Program-made: the position numbers and the translations under genes
The notes under the pieces: model-generated
Seen by the model: the letters and a program-made list of their open reading frames with translations, nothing else
Databases searched by the model: none
Told to the model about the DNA's origin: nothing
Origin: Desulfatiglans sp.
GTDB taxonomy: Bacteria > Desulfobacterota > DSM-4660 > Desulfatiglandales > HGW-15
Direction: 5' to 3'
Assembly: GCA_012513605.1 (NCBI GenBank)
Contig: JAAZBV010000027.1
Location: 1 to 39,385 of the forward strand
Length of the DNA stretch: 39,385 nt
Shown here: positions 26,304 through 35,145 of the stretch, in pieces
How the letters are laid out: each line of letters begins with the position of its first letter
How positions within the stretch are numbered: the first letter of the stretch is position 1

Positions 26304-27095
26304 ATGACAAATGAATTATTAAACCTGGAAAAATACTTTGAAAGAATAAATTACACAGGCGGCACAAAGGCAACCGAAGAGACACTCCATGATCTTCATA
26401 TCTGCCACACATTAAATGTGCCATTTGAAAACCTTGATGTTTTTTACAGCATGCCCCCGCTCCTTGATGAATTCTCTCTGTATAATAAGATAGTCCTTAA
26501 CCGGCGCGGCGGATACTGCTTTGAGATGAATGGAATATTCTCCATTGTCCTTAAAAAGATGGGTTTTAAGGTTACTGATCTCCTTGCTAGGGTCACCATT
26601 GACGGTGTGAACTATACCACCAGGACCCACCAGGTGCTCCTTGTGGAAACAGGTAATACAAGGTGGCTCGCTGATGTCGGGTTTGGTAATGACGGCCTGA
26701 TTGCACCTCTGCATTTAGATATTGAGGGGGGGCAGATTCAGTTTGCCCATGAATACAGGGTGATCAAGGAGACAAGGTTTGGCGGTTACCTGCTCCAGAA
26801 AAAGGGAGGGGATACCTTTAACAGCCTCTATGCATTTACTCTGGAGGCATGTTCCCCGGATGATTTTGTAATGTCCAACCATTTTACAGCAACATTCCCC
26901 GGCTCATTCTTCAAGATGATGCGCATGTGCACCATGCCAACCAGGGAGGGTCGCATTACCCTCACAGATACCCATTTCAAGGTGGTAAAAAATGGTGATA
27001 TATCTGAAACAGGTTTAAAAAATGGTGAGTTCCAGCTTTTACTGAAACAGCATTTCAGTCTTGATCTTGACCATGTGAAGACCGTGAAGGAATAA
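26304..27095 (+). CDS. Arylamine N-acetyltransferase
   Basis: A 263-residue NAT-family enzyme, which moves acyl groups from acyl-CoA to arylamines, hydrazines or, in biosynthetic relatives, to amide-forming partners. The catalytic triad is present: Cys72 in RRGGYCFE, His109 in TRTHQV, Asp124 in LADVGFG. Family landmarks 'VPFENLD' and 'FTATFPGS' are also there. The length is normal. Ribosome binding is weak (AAGGAA about 15 bases upstream). The radical-SAM gene starts on the last base of its stop codon, so the two are coupled and may act in one pathway; that link is inference. Confidence 0.93.
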   Translation: MTNELLNLEKYFERINYTGGTKATEETLHDLHICHTLNVPFENLDVFYSMPPLLDEFSLYNKIVLNRRGGYCFEMNGIFSIVLKKMGFKVTDLLARVTIDGVNYTTRTHQVLLVETGNTRWLADVGFGNDGLIAPLHLDIEGGQIQFAHEYRVIKETRFGGYLLQKKGGDTFNSLYAFTLEACSPDDFVMSNHFTATFPGSFFKMMRMCTMPTREGRITLTDTHFKVVKNGDISETGLKNGEFQLLLKQHFSLDLDHVKTVKE

Positions 27096-28576
27096 TGCTC
27101 CTCATTCATCCACCAGTTGCCAAGCCCTGCGAACCCCCTGCGGGTATTGCAAGGCTTGCAGGGGTTATGGGTGATTACCCTGTTACTGTGATTGACGCCA
27201 ATCTGGATATCATTCTGCGTTCGATGCATGTAGAGATGAATGCTGATGATACATGGACACGAAGGGCAAAAAAAAACCTTGATGCCCATCTTGATTATCT
27301 TAAAAAAAATAAACAGTGGAACGTAGACAGATACATAAGAGCAGTGATGGATATTAACCGCCTGCTGGAAAGGTCTGTTCAATCACCAGGCATCAGGGTT
27401 AATCTGGGTGATTACCAGGATAAAAACCTATCCCCTGTAAAAAGCATGGATCTTTTACAGGCCGCAGAAACACCTGAAAAGAGCCCGTTTTATCCCTTTT
27501 TTAAAGATGCATTTATCCCCCATGATGATGGCCTCATAGGTATATCACTTAATTTTCTGAGCCAGGCCCTCCCTGCCTTTGCCATAACAGGATATTTAAA
27601 AAGAGAGTACCCAGGGGTAAAGATCATAATGGGTGGTGGACTTATTACCTCTTGGATGAAAGGCCCTGGCTGGAGAAACCCTTTTAAGGGGCTGGTGGAT
27701 GAGATGGTGGCAGGTCCCGGAGAGGGCTATCTACGTGGGCTTTTAAATATGGGTATATCTTCAACCCATGTAAGGCCAAGCTATGACCATTTTTCTGCAA
27801 ATGATTATCTTTCCCCTGGGTTTATTTTACCCTACAGCGCCTCAAGCGGCTGCTGGTGGCAGCGGTGCCGGTTTTGCCCTGAAAGGGCAGAGGGGAATCC
27901 TTATAAGCCGATATCTCCTGATGCTGTGCTGGATGATCTCTCGTTGCTCATAGCTAAACACCAACCCTCAATGGTACACATACTTGATAATGCCATCAGC
28001 CCTGCCCTGCTAAAACGTATAATAGAACGCCCGCTCAATACACCGTGGTACGGGTTTGTGCGCATAACCGATCATTTTAAAGACGCTGAATTCTGCATGG
28101 GGTTAAAGCGGTCAGGGTGTGCCATGCTCAAGATAGGCATAGAATCAGGGGATCAGGGTGTACTTGATGCACTGGATAAGGGGATGAATCTTGAAACAGC
28201 ATCCATTGCCCTTAAAAACCTGAAGAATGCTGGCATCTCTACCTATCTCTATTTCCTGTTTGGGACACCCCCTGAAGGCATGGAAGAGGCGCAACATACA
28301 ATGGAATTTGTAAAGCATCATCATGAGTATATAGGGTTTATGAACCTTGCTATATTTAATATGCCAGTGAGCAGCCCTGATGCAGTTAAATACGCCACAG
28401 GTGAATTCTATGAAGGAGACCTTTCTCTCTATTCAAGCTTTAAACACCCGAAGGGGTGGGACAGGGGAAAGGTAAGGGCGTTCCTTGATAATGAATTCAG
28501 AAAAGACCCGGGTATAAGGGAGATTGTAAAAAGGAACCCGCCGTTTTTTACATCCAATCATGCGGCATTTTTCTAA
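27095..28576 (+). CDS. Radical-SAM protein, probable B12-binding type
   Basis: A 493-residue protein of the B12-binding/radical-SAM group. The N-terminal part resembles a cobalamin-binding Rossmann domain ('MLLIHPPVAKPCEPPAGIA', 'VTVIDANLD', 'DGLIGISLNFLSQALPAF', 'GVKIIMGGG'). The iron-sulfur motif is C-x4-C-x2-C (Cys253, Cys258, Cys261 in SGCWWQRCRFC), one residue longer than the standard CxxxCxxC but known in this subgroup. Later radical-SAM strands follow: 'HILDNAIS', 'AMLKIGIESGDQGVLDALDKG' and 'YLYFLFGTPPEG'. The substrate is unknown. The start codon overlaps the NAT stop (TAATG) and GAAGGA precedes it, so translation is coupled. The insert at about residues 48-140 between the B12 strands is longer than usual. 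Confidence 0.85.
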   Translation: MLLIHPPVAKPCEPPAGIARLAGVMGDYPVTVIDANLDIILRSMHVEMNADDTWTRRAKKNLDAHLDYLKKNKQWNVDRYIRAVMDINRLLERSVQSPGIRVNLGDYQDKNLSPVKSMDLLQAAETPEKSPFYPFFKDAFIPHDDGLIGISLNFLSQALPAFAITGYLKREYPGVKIIMGGGLITSWMKGPGWRNPFKGLVDEMVAGPGEGYLRGLLNMGISSTHVRPSYDHFSANDYLSPGFILPYSASSGCWWQRCRFCPERAEGNPYKPISPDAVLDDLSLLIAKHQPSMVHILDNAISPALLKRIIERPLNTPWYGFVRITDHFKDAEFCMGLKRSGCAMLKIGIESGDQGVLDALDKGMNLETASIALKNLKNAGISTYLYFLFGTPPEGMEEAQHTMEFVKHHHEYIGFMNLAIFNMPVSSPDAVKYATGEFYEGDLSLYSSFKHPKGWDRGKVRAFLDNEFRKDPGIREIVKRNPPFFTSNHAAFF

Positions 28577-28591
28577 TACCTCTTGAAAGTT

Positions 28592-28609
28592 AAACACATC
28601 ATGTTTTTT
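28592..28609 (+). terminator. Weak hairpin with T-run after radical-SAM gene
   Basis: AAACA and TGTTT form a 5-bp stem around a 5-base loop and run into TTTT. It is short, so any termination would be partial. The T-run merges into the -35 box of the next promoter. Confidence 0.3.
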
Positions 28610-28635
28610 ACCTGCTATAGTGAAAACGATATAAA
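28607..28635 (+). promoter_or_regulatory. Sigma70-type promoter of the RtcR-like regulator
   Basis: TTTACC (28607-28612), a 17-base spacer and TATAAA (28630-28635). Expected start near 28642, giving a leader of about 35 bases. This places the in-frame TTG at 28641 outside the message and supports the ATG at 28677. The -35 hexamer is the same as in the promoter at 9801. No sigma54 element is seen here. Confidence 0.5.
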
Positions 28636-28676
28636 AAACATTGTACTCCTATAAAATATTTTGTATTAATCAATGC

Positions 28677-30179
28677 ATGATCAAAACATTAACAAGCTGG
28701 ATTGGATTTACTGATATAAGGGCATCCAAAGGAGAAGGAAAGGATGGTTATGGCCCTATCTGCCAGACAATCCAGGCAAGAGAATTTGATGAGATTAATC
28801 TGATCAGTGATCTTCCTTCAGAAGATACACAAAAATATATCTCATGGCTTAAATCATTTACACAAACTCCGATAATCCTGCATACAGAGAATTTAACCAG
28901 CCCCACAAATTTTGGAGAAATATATGAGGCTGTAACAAGGGTTATCAAGGACGTTCAAACACGAAAGGGGAAAGATGTTTCTTTATCTTTTCACTTAAGC
29001 CCCGGCACACCGGCGATGGCTGCTGTATGGATAATCCTTGCCAAAACACGTTTTCCTGCGGAGCTAATAGAATCTTCACAGCAGGAAGGAGTAAAAACAG
29101 CATCCATTCCCTTTGATATATCAGCAGAATTTATTCCTGAATTATTACGAAAACCGGATAACCAGCTTGAAAAATTAGCTGAAGGACTTCAACCTGATGC
29201 CCCAGAGTTCTCACATCTGATACATAGAAGTCAAGTAATGAAACGGATTGTTTTAAAAGCACAGCGGGTTGCTCCCCGTTCAGTACCAGTGCTCATAGAA
29301 GGTGAATCCGGAACTGGCAAAGAACTTCTTGCCAGAGCAATTCACCAAGCGAGTGCAAGGAGTGAAGGCCCATTTATTCCTGTTAACTGCGGAGCTATTC
29401 CTGATGAACTGGTTGAAACAGAACTCTTTGGTCATGAGAAAGGGGCTTTCACCGGGGCTGATAAATTAAGAATAGGATATTTTGAAGCTTCACAGGGTGG
29501 CACACTTTTCCTTGATGAGATTGGTGAGTTACCTATTCATGTCCAGGTAAAACTTTTAAGAGCCCTTCAGGAAAAAGAAATATACCGTGTTGGTTCCACA
29601 AAACCCATCTCATTTGATGCAAGAATAATATCTGCCACCAACCGTGATCTTTTACACGAAATAAAAGAAAAAAGATTCAGGGAAGATTTGTTTTACAGAA
29701 TCGCAGTTGCGATCATTAAAATTCCGCCATTAAGAGAGCGAAGTGGAGATGTCAGCCTAATAATTGATTACCTTCTTAAACAGATAAATAAGGAAAGCGA
29801 AAACGAACCTGGGTATAAACATAAGAAAATTTCTGCCGGAGCTAAAAACCTTATGCTTCAATATGCCTGGCCTGGAAATGTCAGAGAGCTGCAAAATACT
29901 ATTATGAGGGCAGCAATCTGGTCAGGTGAAGAGAATATCAGCCAGGAGGATATTAAGGAAGCCATGATCCCGATATCTCTTTCGAGTGGAGATGATCTAC
30001 TGAATATGTCAATAAAGGATGGTGTTAACCTTCCGGAAATAATGGGAAAAGTTGCGCAGCATTATTTGAGAAAGGCCATGGATGAAGCCAATGGTAATAA
30101 GACAAAGGCAGCACAGCTTGTAGGGTTACCTAACTACCAGACATTTACCAACTGGCTACAGAAGCATAATCTAATTTGA
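28677..30179 (+). CDS. RtcR-like CARF/sigma54 transcriptional activator
   Basis: A 500-residue bacterial enhancer-binding protein. Residues 1 to about 170 resemble the CARF-like sensor of RtcR: start MIKTLTSWIGFTDIRASKG, 'FGEIYEAVTRVI', then SFHLSPGTPAMAAVWIILAK (about 104-123), lined up with the ITTGTHVAQICWFLLAEARY stretch of E. coli RtcR, followed by PAELIESS (PARLIQSS in RtcR). The AAA+ domain has Walker A GESGTGKE (209-216), the sigma54-contacting GAFTGA loop (256-261) and Walker B GTLFLDEIGE. The C-terminus is a Fis-type HTH ('GNKTKAAQLVGLPNYQTFTNWL'). RtcR's CARF domain responds to RNA-damage products; this one probably senses an RNA end or a cyclic nucleotide. A sigma54 promoter starts 5 bases after its stop, so hsdR is the obvious target. 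The ATG is chosen over an upstream TTG by alignment with RtcR. Confidence 0.88.
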   Translation: MIKTLTSWIGFTDIRASKGEGKDGYGPICQTIQAREFDEINLISDLPSEDTQKYISWLKSFTQTPIILHTENLTSPTNFGEIYEAVTRVIKDVQTRKGKDVSLSFHLSPGTPAMAAVWIILAKTRFPAELIESSQQEGVKTASIPFDISAEFIPELLRKPDNQLEKLAEGLQPDAPEFSHLIHRSQVMKRIVLKAQRVAPRSVPVLIEGESGTGKELLARAIHQASARSEGPFIPVNCGAIPDELVETELFGHEKGAFTGADKLRIGYFEASQGGTLFLDEIGELPIHVQVKLLRALQEKEIYRVGSTKPISFDARIISATNRDLLHEIKEKRFREDLFYRIAVAIIKIPPLRERSGDVSLIIDYLLKQINKESENEPGYKHKKISAGAKNLMLQYAWPGNVRELQNTIMRAAIWSGEENISQEDIKEAMIPISLSSGDDLLNMSIKDGVNLPEIMGKVAQHYLRKAMDEANGNKTKAAQLVGLPNYQTFTNWLQKHNLI

Positions 30180-30183
30180 TACC

Positions 30184-30199
30184 TGGCACGGCAGTTGCT
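30184..30199 (+). promoter_or_regulatory. Sigma54 (-24/-12) promoter of hsdR
   Basis: TGGCACG-GCAG-TTGCT (30184-30199) matches the sigma54 consensus TGGCACG-N4-TTGCW at every conserved base. GG at 30185-30186 and GC at 30197-30198 are separated by exactly 10 bases. The predicted start is near 30210 (an A). It lies between the activator's stop (30179) and hsdR. The enhancer sites for the activator would be expected upstream, inside its own coding sequence; I could not identify them. Confidence 0.9.
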
Positions 30200-30226
30200 A
30201 TATAGCCGGATATGAACGGAATTATT

Positions 30227-33200
30227 ATGAAGTCAATAAATTTTGAGTTTCTTCGTGATAGATGGCCCGAGCTCTCAAGTCTTGGTGGCTTTGCAGAGAG
30301 GTATGCCTGGCCTGACCCTGAAAGTGCGTTTGTTAAACTCCGTTCATTTATAGAGACAATGATCCATAGGTTTTATGAAATAAATAGCATTACTTTACCT
30401 GAACCTGTTTCATTGCACGGGTTGCTTTCCAACAATGATTTTAAAAATGCGGTTCCAAAGGCAGTTCTTAATGCCCTGCATAATATCCGGCTGGCAGGGA
30501 ACAAGGCCGCCCATGGAGAGACAAGTTCACGTTTTAATTTATTGGATACTCTGAAAGATGCATTCTATCTTGGATGCTGGTTTTTTATAATAAATGGCGG
30601 AAAACAGAACGACTGCCCCGATTATATCCAACCGGAAAAACCGGTTGATATTTACAAAAAATCAGAAGAACTGAAAGAGCAGAAAAGAAAAATTCAGGAG
30701 GAGCTTGCGTCAAAAGAGTTAGAGATGCAGGAGCTTCTAGACCACCTCGAAGCTGCATGGTCTCAAGCAAGTGCAACTAAAAAGAAGGTTGAAGAACTTG
30801 AAGCCATCCTTAACAAAGGGACAGCGGTTGCAGATGCGCTTGGATTTGATGAGGCAACAACTAGAAAGAGATTGATTGATAATGAGCTTGCTATTGCTGG
30901 ATGGAATGTTGGTACTAATGGTGAAAACACACAAGAAGTTACCCAGGAAGAAGAAGTTTCCAACCAGCCTACCTCAAGCGGAACGGGGTATGCAGATTAT
31001 GTATTATGGGATGATAATGGTTTGCCCCTGGCTGTTATTGAGGCGAAAAAGACATCGAAAAATGCACAAATAGGACAGGAACAGGCCAGGCTCTATGCTG
31101 ATGGGCTGGAAAAACAGTATGGTCAGCACCCTGTAATATTCTATACAAATGGCTTTGATATCTTTATCTGGGATGATGCTCAGAATTATCCTCCCAGGCA
31201 GTTATATGGATATTATTCAAAAGACAGTCTTCAAAATCTTTTATATCAAAGAAAAAACAGGCTCCCATTAAACCTCTTTTCTCCCAAAAGAGAAATAGTT
31301 GATCGTATGTACCAGATAGAAGCAATCAAAAGAGTTACTGAAAAATATACTAATAAGCGCAGAAAAGCTCTGCTTGTTCAGGCTACAGGCACAGGTAAAA
31401 CCCGTGTGGCAATAGCCCTTACAGAGATGCTATATCGCGCCCACTGGATAATGAGAGTCCTTTTTTTATGTGACCGCAAGGAGTTAAGGAAACAAGCTAA
31501 AAATGTTTTTAATGAGTTTCTCAATGAACCTATGACTGTGGTTACAGCAGATACCGCTAATGACCGGAACAAAAGGATATATCTTGCCACTTATCCGGCT
31601 ATGAAGAGGATATATGATAAATTTGATACCGGCTTTTTTGACCTGATAATTGCAGATGAATCACACCGAAGCATCTATAACCGTTATCAAGATATGTTCC
31701 GCTACTTTGACTGCTATCAAATCGGACTCACCGCCACTCCTGTGGATTTTATATCAAGAAACACCTTTAAAATGTTCGACTGTGAGGATAGAACACCAAC
31801 AGCCTATTATTCCCTTGATAACGCAATAGAAGAAAACTATCTGGTACCGTTTGAAGTTTATGAGCACACAACCAGATTTTTAAGGGAAGGTATTAAGTAC
31901 AAGGAGCTTACAAAAGAGCAGATAAGGCAGCTTGAGGAAAATGGCGAAGACCCAGAACTGTTTAACTTTGAAAACCAGCAGATAGATAAACAGATATTCA
32001 ACCGGGATACCAACAGGATGATTATAAGGAATCTGATGGAGAACGGAATCAGGGATGAAACCGGACAACATCCCGGTAAATCAATCATATTTGCCAGAAA
32101 CCATAATCATGCGGTACTGCTGGCAGAGGTGTTCAATGAGTTATATCCGCAATATGGCGGCAGATTCTGCAGGATAATCGACAATTATGACACGCGTGCA
32201 GAGCAGCTCATAGACGATTTCAAGGCTGCAAAAGAAAGCTACCCTATGATAGCCATATCTGTAGATATGCTGGATACAGGTATTGATGTGCCTGAAGTGG
32301 TAAACCTTGTTTTTGCCAAACCGGTAAAGTCTATGGTCAAGTTCGAGCAGATGATAGGTCGTGGTACAAGACTGTGTTCTGATCTTTTTGGCCCCGGTAT
32401 TAACAAGGCCAATTTCAGAATATTTGATCATTGGAGGAACTTTAATTTTTTTGATAGACATTACAAAAAATCAGAACCTTCTGTAAGCAAATCCATTATG
32501 GAGCAATTGTTTGAAGCACGTATTGGGTTGTGTAGAACCGCTTTGAATAATGGTGAAACAGAAGGCTTTAACCTTATAGTGCCTTTAATCCGGCAAGACA
32601 TAGAGATGCTTTCAGAAGATACAATAAGTGTAAGAGAAAAATGGCGTGAAAAACGTACCATGTCAAAAATGGAAATACTCCAGCAATTCTCACCTGCAAC
32701 AGAGCAGAGTCTTAGAAGAGAGATCGCCCCCTTAATGAAGTGGGTAGATATACATGGTCACACAGAAGCATACCGCTTTGATCTGCTTATAGCTGAAATC
32801 CAGGCAGAGCTATTACGAAAATCAGGAAGGTTTTCAGACCTCAAGGATAAAATGTTGGACTGGGTAAGCCGCCTGCAAATGCACTTAAACCCTGTCCGGG
32901 AAAAGGTTGCAACTATTAATATGGTAAAAGGCAACAGCTTCTGGGATACTCCTTCAGTAATAGGCTTTGAAAAAGTGCGGGAAGAACTTCGTGGAATCAT
33001 GAAATATACCGAAAAACAGACATGGGAACCAGCGACACACAAGCATATAGATATCTCTGACACAGATGAAGAATACAGACGGATACCATCAACATTCAGG
33101 TTTTCAGATATGCCCGGATTCAGACAAAAGGTTATGGAGGCATTAAGGCTCTTTGATGAAAATGAAACACTTAAAAAGATAAAGGCCGGAAAACCTGTTA

Positions 33201-33613
33201 CAAAATCCGATCTTTCGGCATTAACGTCTCTTGTGCTTACAGGGAATCCGAGCGTGGAACAGGATGTTCTAAAAGAATTTTTTGAAACAGCGGGCCCACT
33301 TGATTATGCAATAAGGGGCATTATAGGGATGGATGCGGATGCGGTAAATGAAAGATTTCTTGAATTTATTTCTGCATATCCTTCACTGAAGGCTTCGCAG
33401 ATCAGTTTTCTTAATCTACTTAAAAACCACATAAGCAGATATGGTTCCATCGAAATAGAGCAGCTTTATGAGCCACCATTTACAACTCTTCACACGGATG
33501 GGCTTGATGGTGTATTTGATGATGAAAACATGGTGGAAAAACTTTTAAATATAATCAGTACTTTTCAGCCTAAAGCATATATACCGGGAGAAAGGTCGTA
33601 TGGTATTAACTGA
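30227..33613 (+). CDS. hsdR: Type I restriction enzyme R subunit, EcoEI-like
   Basis: A 1128-residue ATP-dependent DNA translocase and nuclease of a type I restriction system. Domains in order: a DUF4145/HEPN-like N-domain (about 1-130, ending IRLAGNKAAHGE), a charged coiled coil (about 140-200), a PD-(D/E)xK nuclease with Asp257 (GYADYVL) and Glu272-x-Lys274 (VIEAKK), a superfamily 2 helicase with Walker A ATGTGKT (386-392), the DESH box (477-480), 'GLTATP' and motif VI-type 'QMIGRGTRLC', then an EcoEI-type C-terminal domain ('FLNLLKNHISRYGSIEIEQLYEPPFTTL'). An ATG at 30212 is also in frame, but it lies only 2 bases after the predicted sigma54 start. The ATG at 30227, with CGGA 6 bases upstream, is the better start. 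First gene of hsdRMS. Confidence 0.95.
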   Translation: MKSINFEFLRDRWPELSSLGGFAERYAWPDPESAFVKLRSFIETMIHRFYEINSITLPEPVSLHGLLSNNDFKNAVPKAVLNALHNIRLAGNKAAHGETSSRFNLLDTLKDAFYLGCWFFIINGGKQNDCPDYIQPEKPVDIYKKSEELKEQKRKIQEELASKELEMQELLDHLEAAWSQASATKKKVEELEAILNKGTAVADALGFDEATTRKRLIDNELAIAGWNVGTNGENTQEVTQEEEVSNQPTSSGTGYADYVLWDDNGLPLAVIEAKKTSKNAQIGQEQARLYADGLEKQYGQHPVIFYTNGFDIFIWDDAQNYPPRQLYGYYSKDSLQNLLYQRKNRLPLNLFSPKREIVDRMYQIEAIKRVTEKYTNKRRKALLVQATGTGKTRVAIALTEMLYRAHWIMRVLFLCDRKELRKQAKNVFNEFLNEPMTVVTADTANDRNKRIYLATYPAMKRIYDKFDTGFFDLIIADESHRSIYNRYQDMFRYFDCYQIGLTATPVDFISRNTFKMFDCEDRTPTAYYSLDNAIEENYLVPFEVYEHTTRFLREGIKYKELTKEQIRQLEENGEDPELFNFENQQIDKQIFNRDTNRMIIRNLMENGIRDETGQHPGKSIIFARNHNHAVLLAEVFNELYPQYGGRFCRIIDNYDTRAEQLIDDFKAAKESYPMIAISVDMLDTGIDVPEVVNLVFAKPVKSMVKFEQMIGRGTRLCSDLFGPGINKANFRIFDHWRNFNFFDRHYKKSEPSVSKSIMEQLFEARIGLCRTALNNGETEGFNLIVPLIRQDIEMLSEDTISVREKWREKRTMSKMEILQQFSPATEQSLRREIAPLMKWVDIHGHTEAYRFDLLIAEIQAELLRKSGRFSDLKDKMLDWVSRLQMHLNPVREKVATINMVKGNSFWDTPSVIGFEKVREELRGIMKYTEKQTWEPATHKHIDISDTDEEYRRIPSTFRFSDMPGFRQKVMEALRLFDENETLKKIKAGKPVTKSDLSALTSLVLTGNPSVEQDVLKEFFETAGPLDYAIRGIIGMDADAVNERFLEFISAYPSLKASQISFLNLLKNHISRYGSIEIEQLYEPPFTTLHTDGLDGVFDDENMVEKLLNIISTFQPKAYIPGERSYGIN

Positions 33614-33636
33614 AAAGCTTAAGGAGTTTTACATAA

Positions 33637-35145
33637 ATGATTACAGGCGAATTACGAAACCAGATAGATAAATTATGGACAGAATTCTGGACCGGAGGAA
33701 TTGCCAACCCTCTAATGGTCATTGAGCAGATATCCTTTCTTATGTTTGCCAGGCTTCTGGATATAAGAGAAACAAGAGAAGAGAAAAAGGCAATTCGCAC
33801 ACAAAAACCTTTTAATCGTATCTTTCCTGAAGACAAGCAGGATCTGAGATGGTCCCATTTTAACAAAATGACTCCAGCCGAAAGTATGCTCGCTCATGTT
33901 AGGGACAAAGTATTTCCCCATTTTAAGGAGGTTGTATTAAACGGCGGTTCCCTGAGTGAATACATGAAAGATGCACAGCTCATGATCCAGAAACCAAACT
34001 TGCTTGTTTCTGCGGTAAACATGATAAATAATCTCCCGCTTACAGAAGGTGACACAAAGGGTGATCTTTACGAATATCTCCTGAGTAAACTCACAACAGC
34101 CGGTATAAACGGGCAGTTCCGCACTCCAAGGCATATTATAAGAAAAATGGTAGAGATTCTTGATATCACTCCTGAAGACATAGTCGGAGATCCTGCATGT
34201 GGTACTGCAGGGTTTCTGATTTCTGCAATGGAATATCTCACAGAAAAGTACACCTCTCAGGAGGCTGTAATTAAAGATGAGGATGGTAACGTGCACTATA
34301 CCGGTGATAAACTGGTGCCATACCATGATCATATTCAGAAAAACATGTTTAAGGGTTTTGATTTTGATGCAACAATGCTACGCATTGCATCAATGAACCT
34401 GTTACTTCATGGAATAAACTCCCCGGATATTCATTATCAGGATACATTGAGTAACAGTTTCCCGGATCGTTACCCTGATTTTGCCAAGGACCATTTTTCA
34501 GTAATCCTGGCAAATCCACCCTTTAAGGGGAGTCTTGATTACGAGGATGTACATTCATCTCTTTTAAGCAAGGTAAAAACAAAAAAAACAGAACTCCTTT
34601 TTGTGACCCTCATCTTGCGGATGCTAAAGATGGGTGGAAGGTCAGCAACAATTGTACCTGATGGTGTTTTGTTCGGCTCCTCAAAGGCTCACCAGAGTAT
34701 AAGAAAAACCCTGGTGGATGATAACCAGCTCGAAGCGGTAATATCTCTGCCCTCAGGAGTTTTTAAACCCTACGCAGGAGTATCAACCGCAATTATTGTC
34801 TTCACTAAAGGCGGCAGGACAGACAACGTATTTTACTATGATGTGCAGGACGATGGCTTTTCTCTGGATGATAAAAGGATACCCATAGAAGATAATGACC
34901 TCCCTGATATGTTGCAAAAATGGCGAAACAAAGATCCAAAAAAGGACATAGACCGGACAAAGAAGCACTTCTTTGTGAATGTGGATGATATAAGAAAAAA
35001 CAAATATGACCTTTCTATCAACCGTTACAAGAAAACAGTCTATGAAGAGGAGCAATATGATCCACCAAAAGAGATCCTTAGTCGAATGAAAATACTTGAG
35101 AATGAGATAATACATGATATTGATGAGTTGGAGAATATGTTGTGA
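33637..35145 (+). CDS. hsdM: Type I modification methylase M subunit
   Basis: A 502-residue N6-adenine DNA methyltransferase that methylates the site chosen by HsdS, protecting host DNA. It has the HsdM N-terminal helical domain ('[30 protein letters not shown]'), the SAM-binding motif [10 protein letters not shown] (from Asp185) and the catalytic motif NPPF (293-296). The '[16 protein letters not shown]' segment before motif I is typical of the family. AAGGAG (33621-33626) sits 10 bases before the ATG. Only 23 bases separate it from hsdR, too short for an obvious separate promoter. Its stop overlaps the hsdS start (TGATG), giving tight coupling. Confidence 0.97.
   Translation: MITGELRNQIDKLWTEFWTGGIANPLMVIEQISFLMFARLLDIRETREEKKAIRTQKPFNRIFPEDKQDLRWSHFNKMTPAESMLAHVRDKVFPHFKEVVLNGGSLSEYMKDAQLMIQKPNLLVSAVNMINNLPLTEGDTKGDLYEYLLSKLTTAGINGQFRTPRHIIRKMVEILDITPEDIVGDPACGTAGFLISAMEYLTEKYTSQEAVIKDEDGNVHYTGDKLVPYHDHIQKNMFKGFDFDATMLRIASMNLLLHGINSPDIHYQDTLSNSFPDRYPDFAKDHFSVILANPPFKGSLDYEDVHSSLLSKVKTKKTELLFVTLILRMLKMGGRSATIVPDGVLFGSSKAHQSIRKTLVDDNQLEAVISLPSGVFKPYAGVSTAIIVFTKGGRTDNVFYYDVQDDGFSLDDKRIPIEDNDLPDMLQKWRNKDPKKDIDRTKKHFFVNVDDIRKNKYDLSINRYKKTVYEEEQYDPPKEILSRMKILENEIIHDIDELENML

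Noticed and set aside
28641..28676. Upstream TTG start for the RtcR-like gene
   Set aside because: The added residues do not align with RtcR, and the probable promoter places the TTG at or before the transcript start.
30212..30226. hsdR starting at the ATG at 30212
   Set aside because: It would begin about 2 bases after the predicted sigma54 transcription start. The ATG at 30227 has a plausible ribosome binding site and a better N-terminus.
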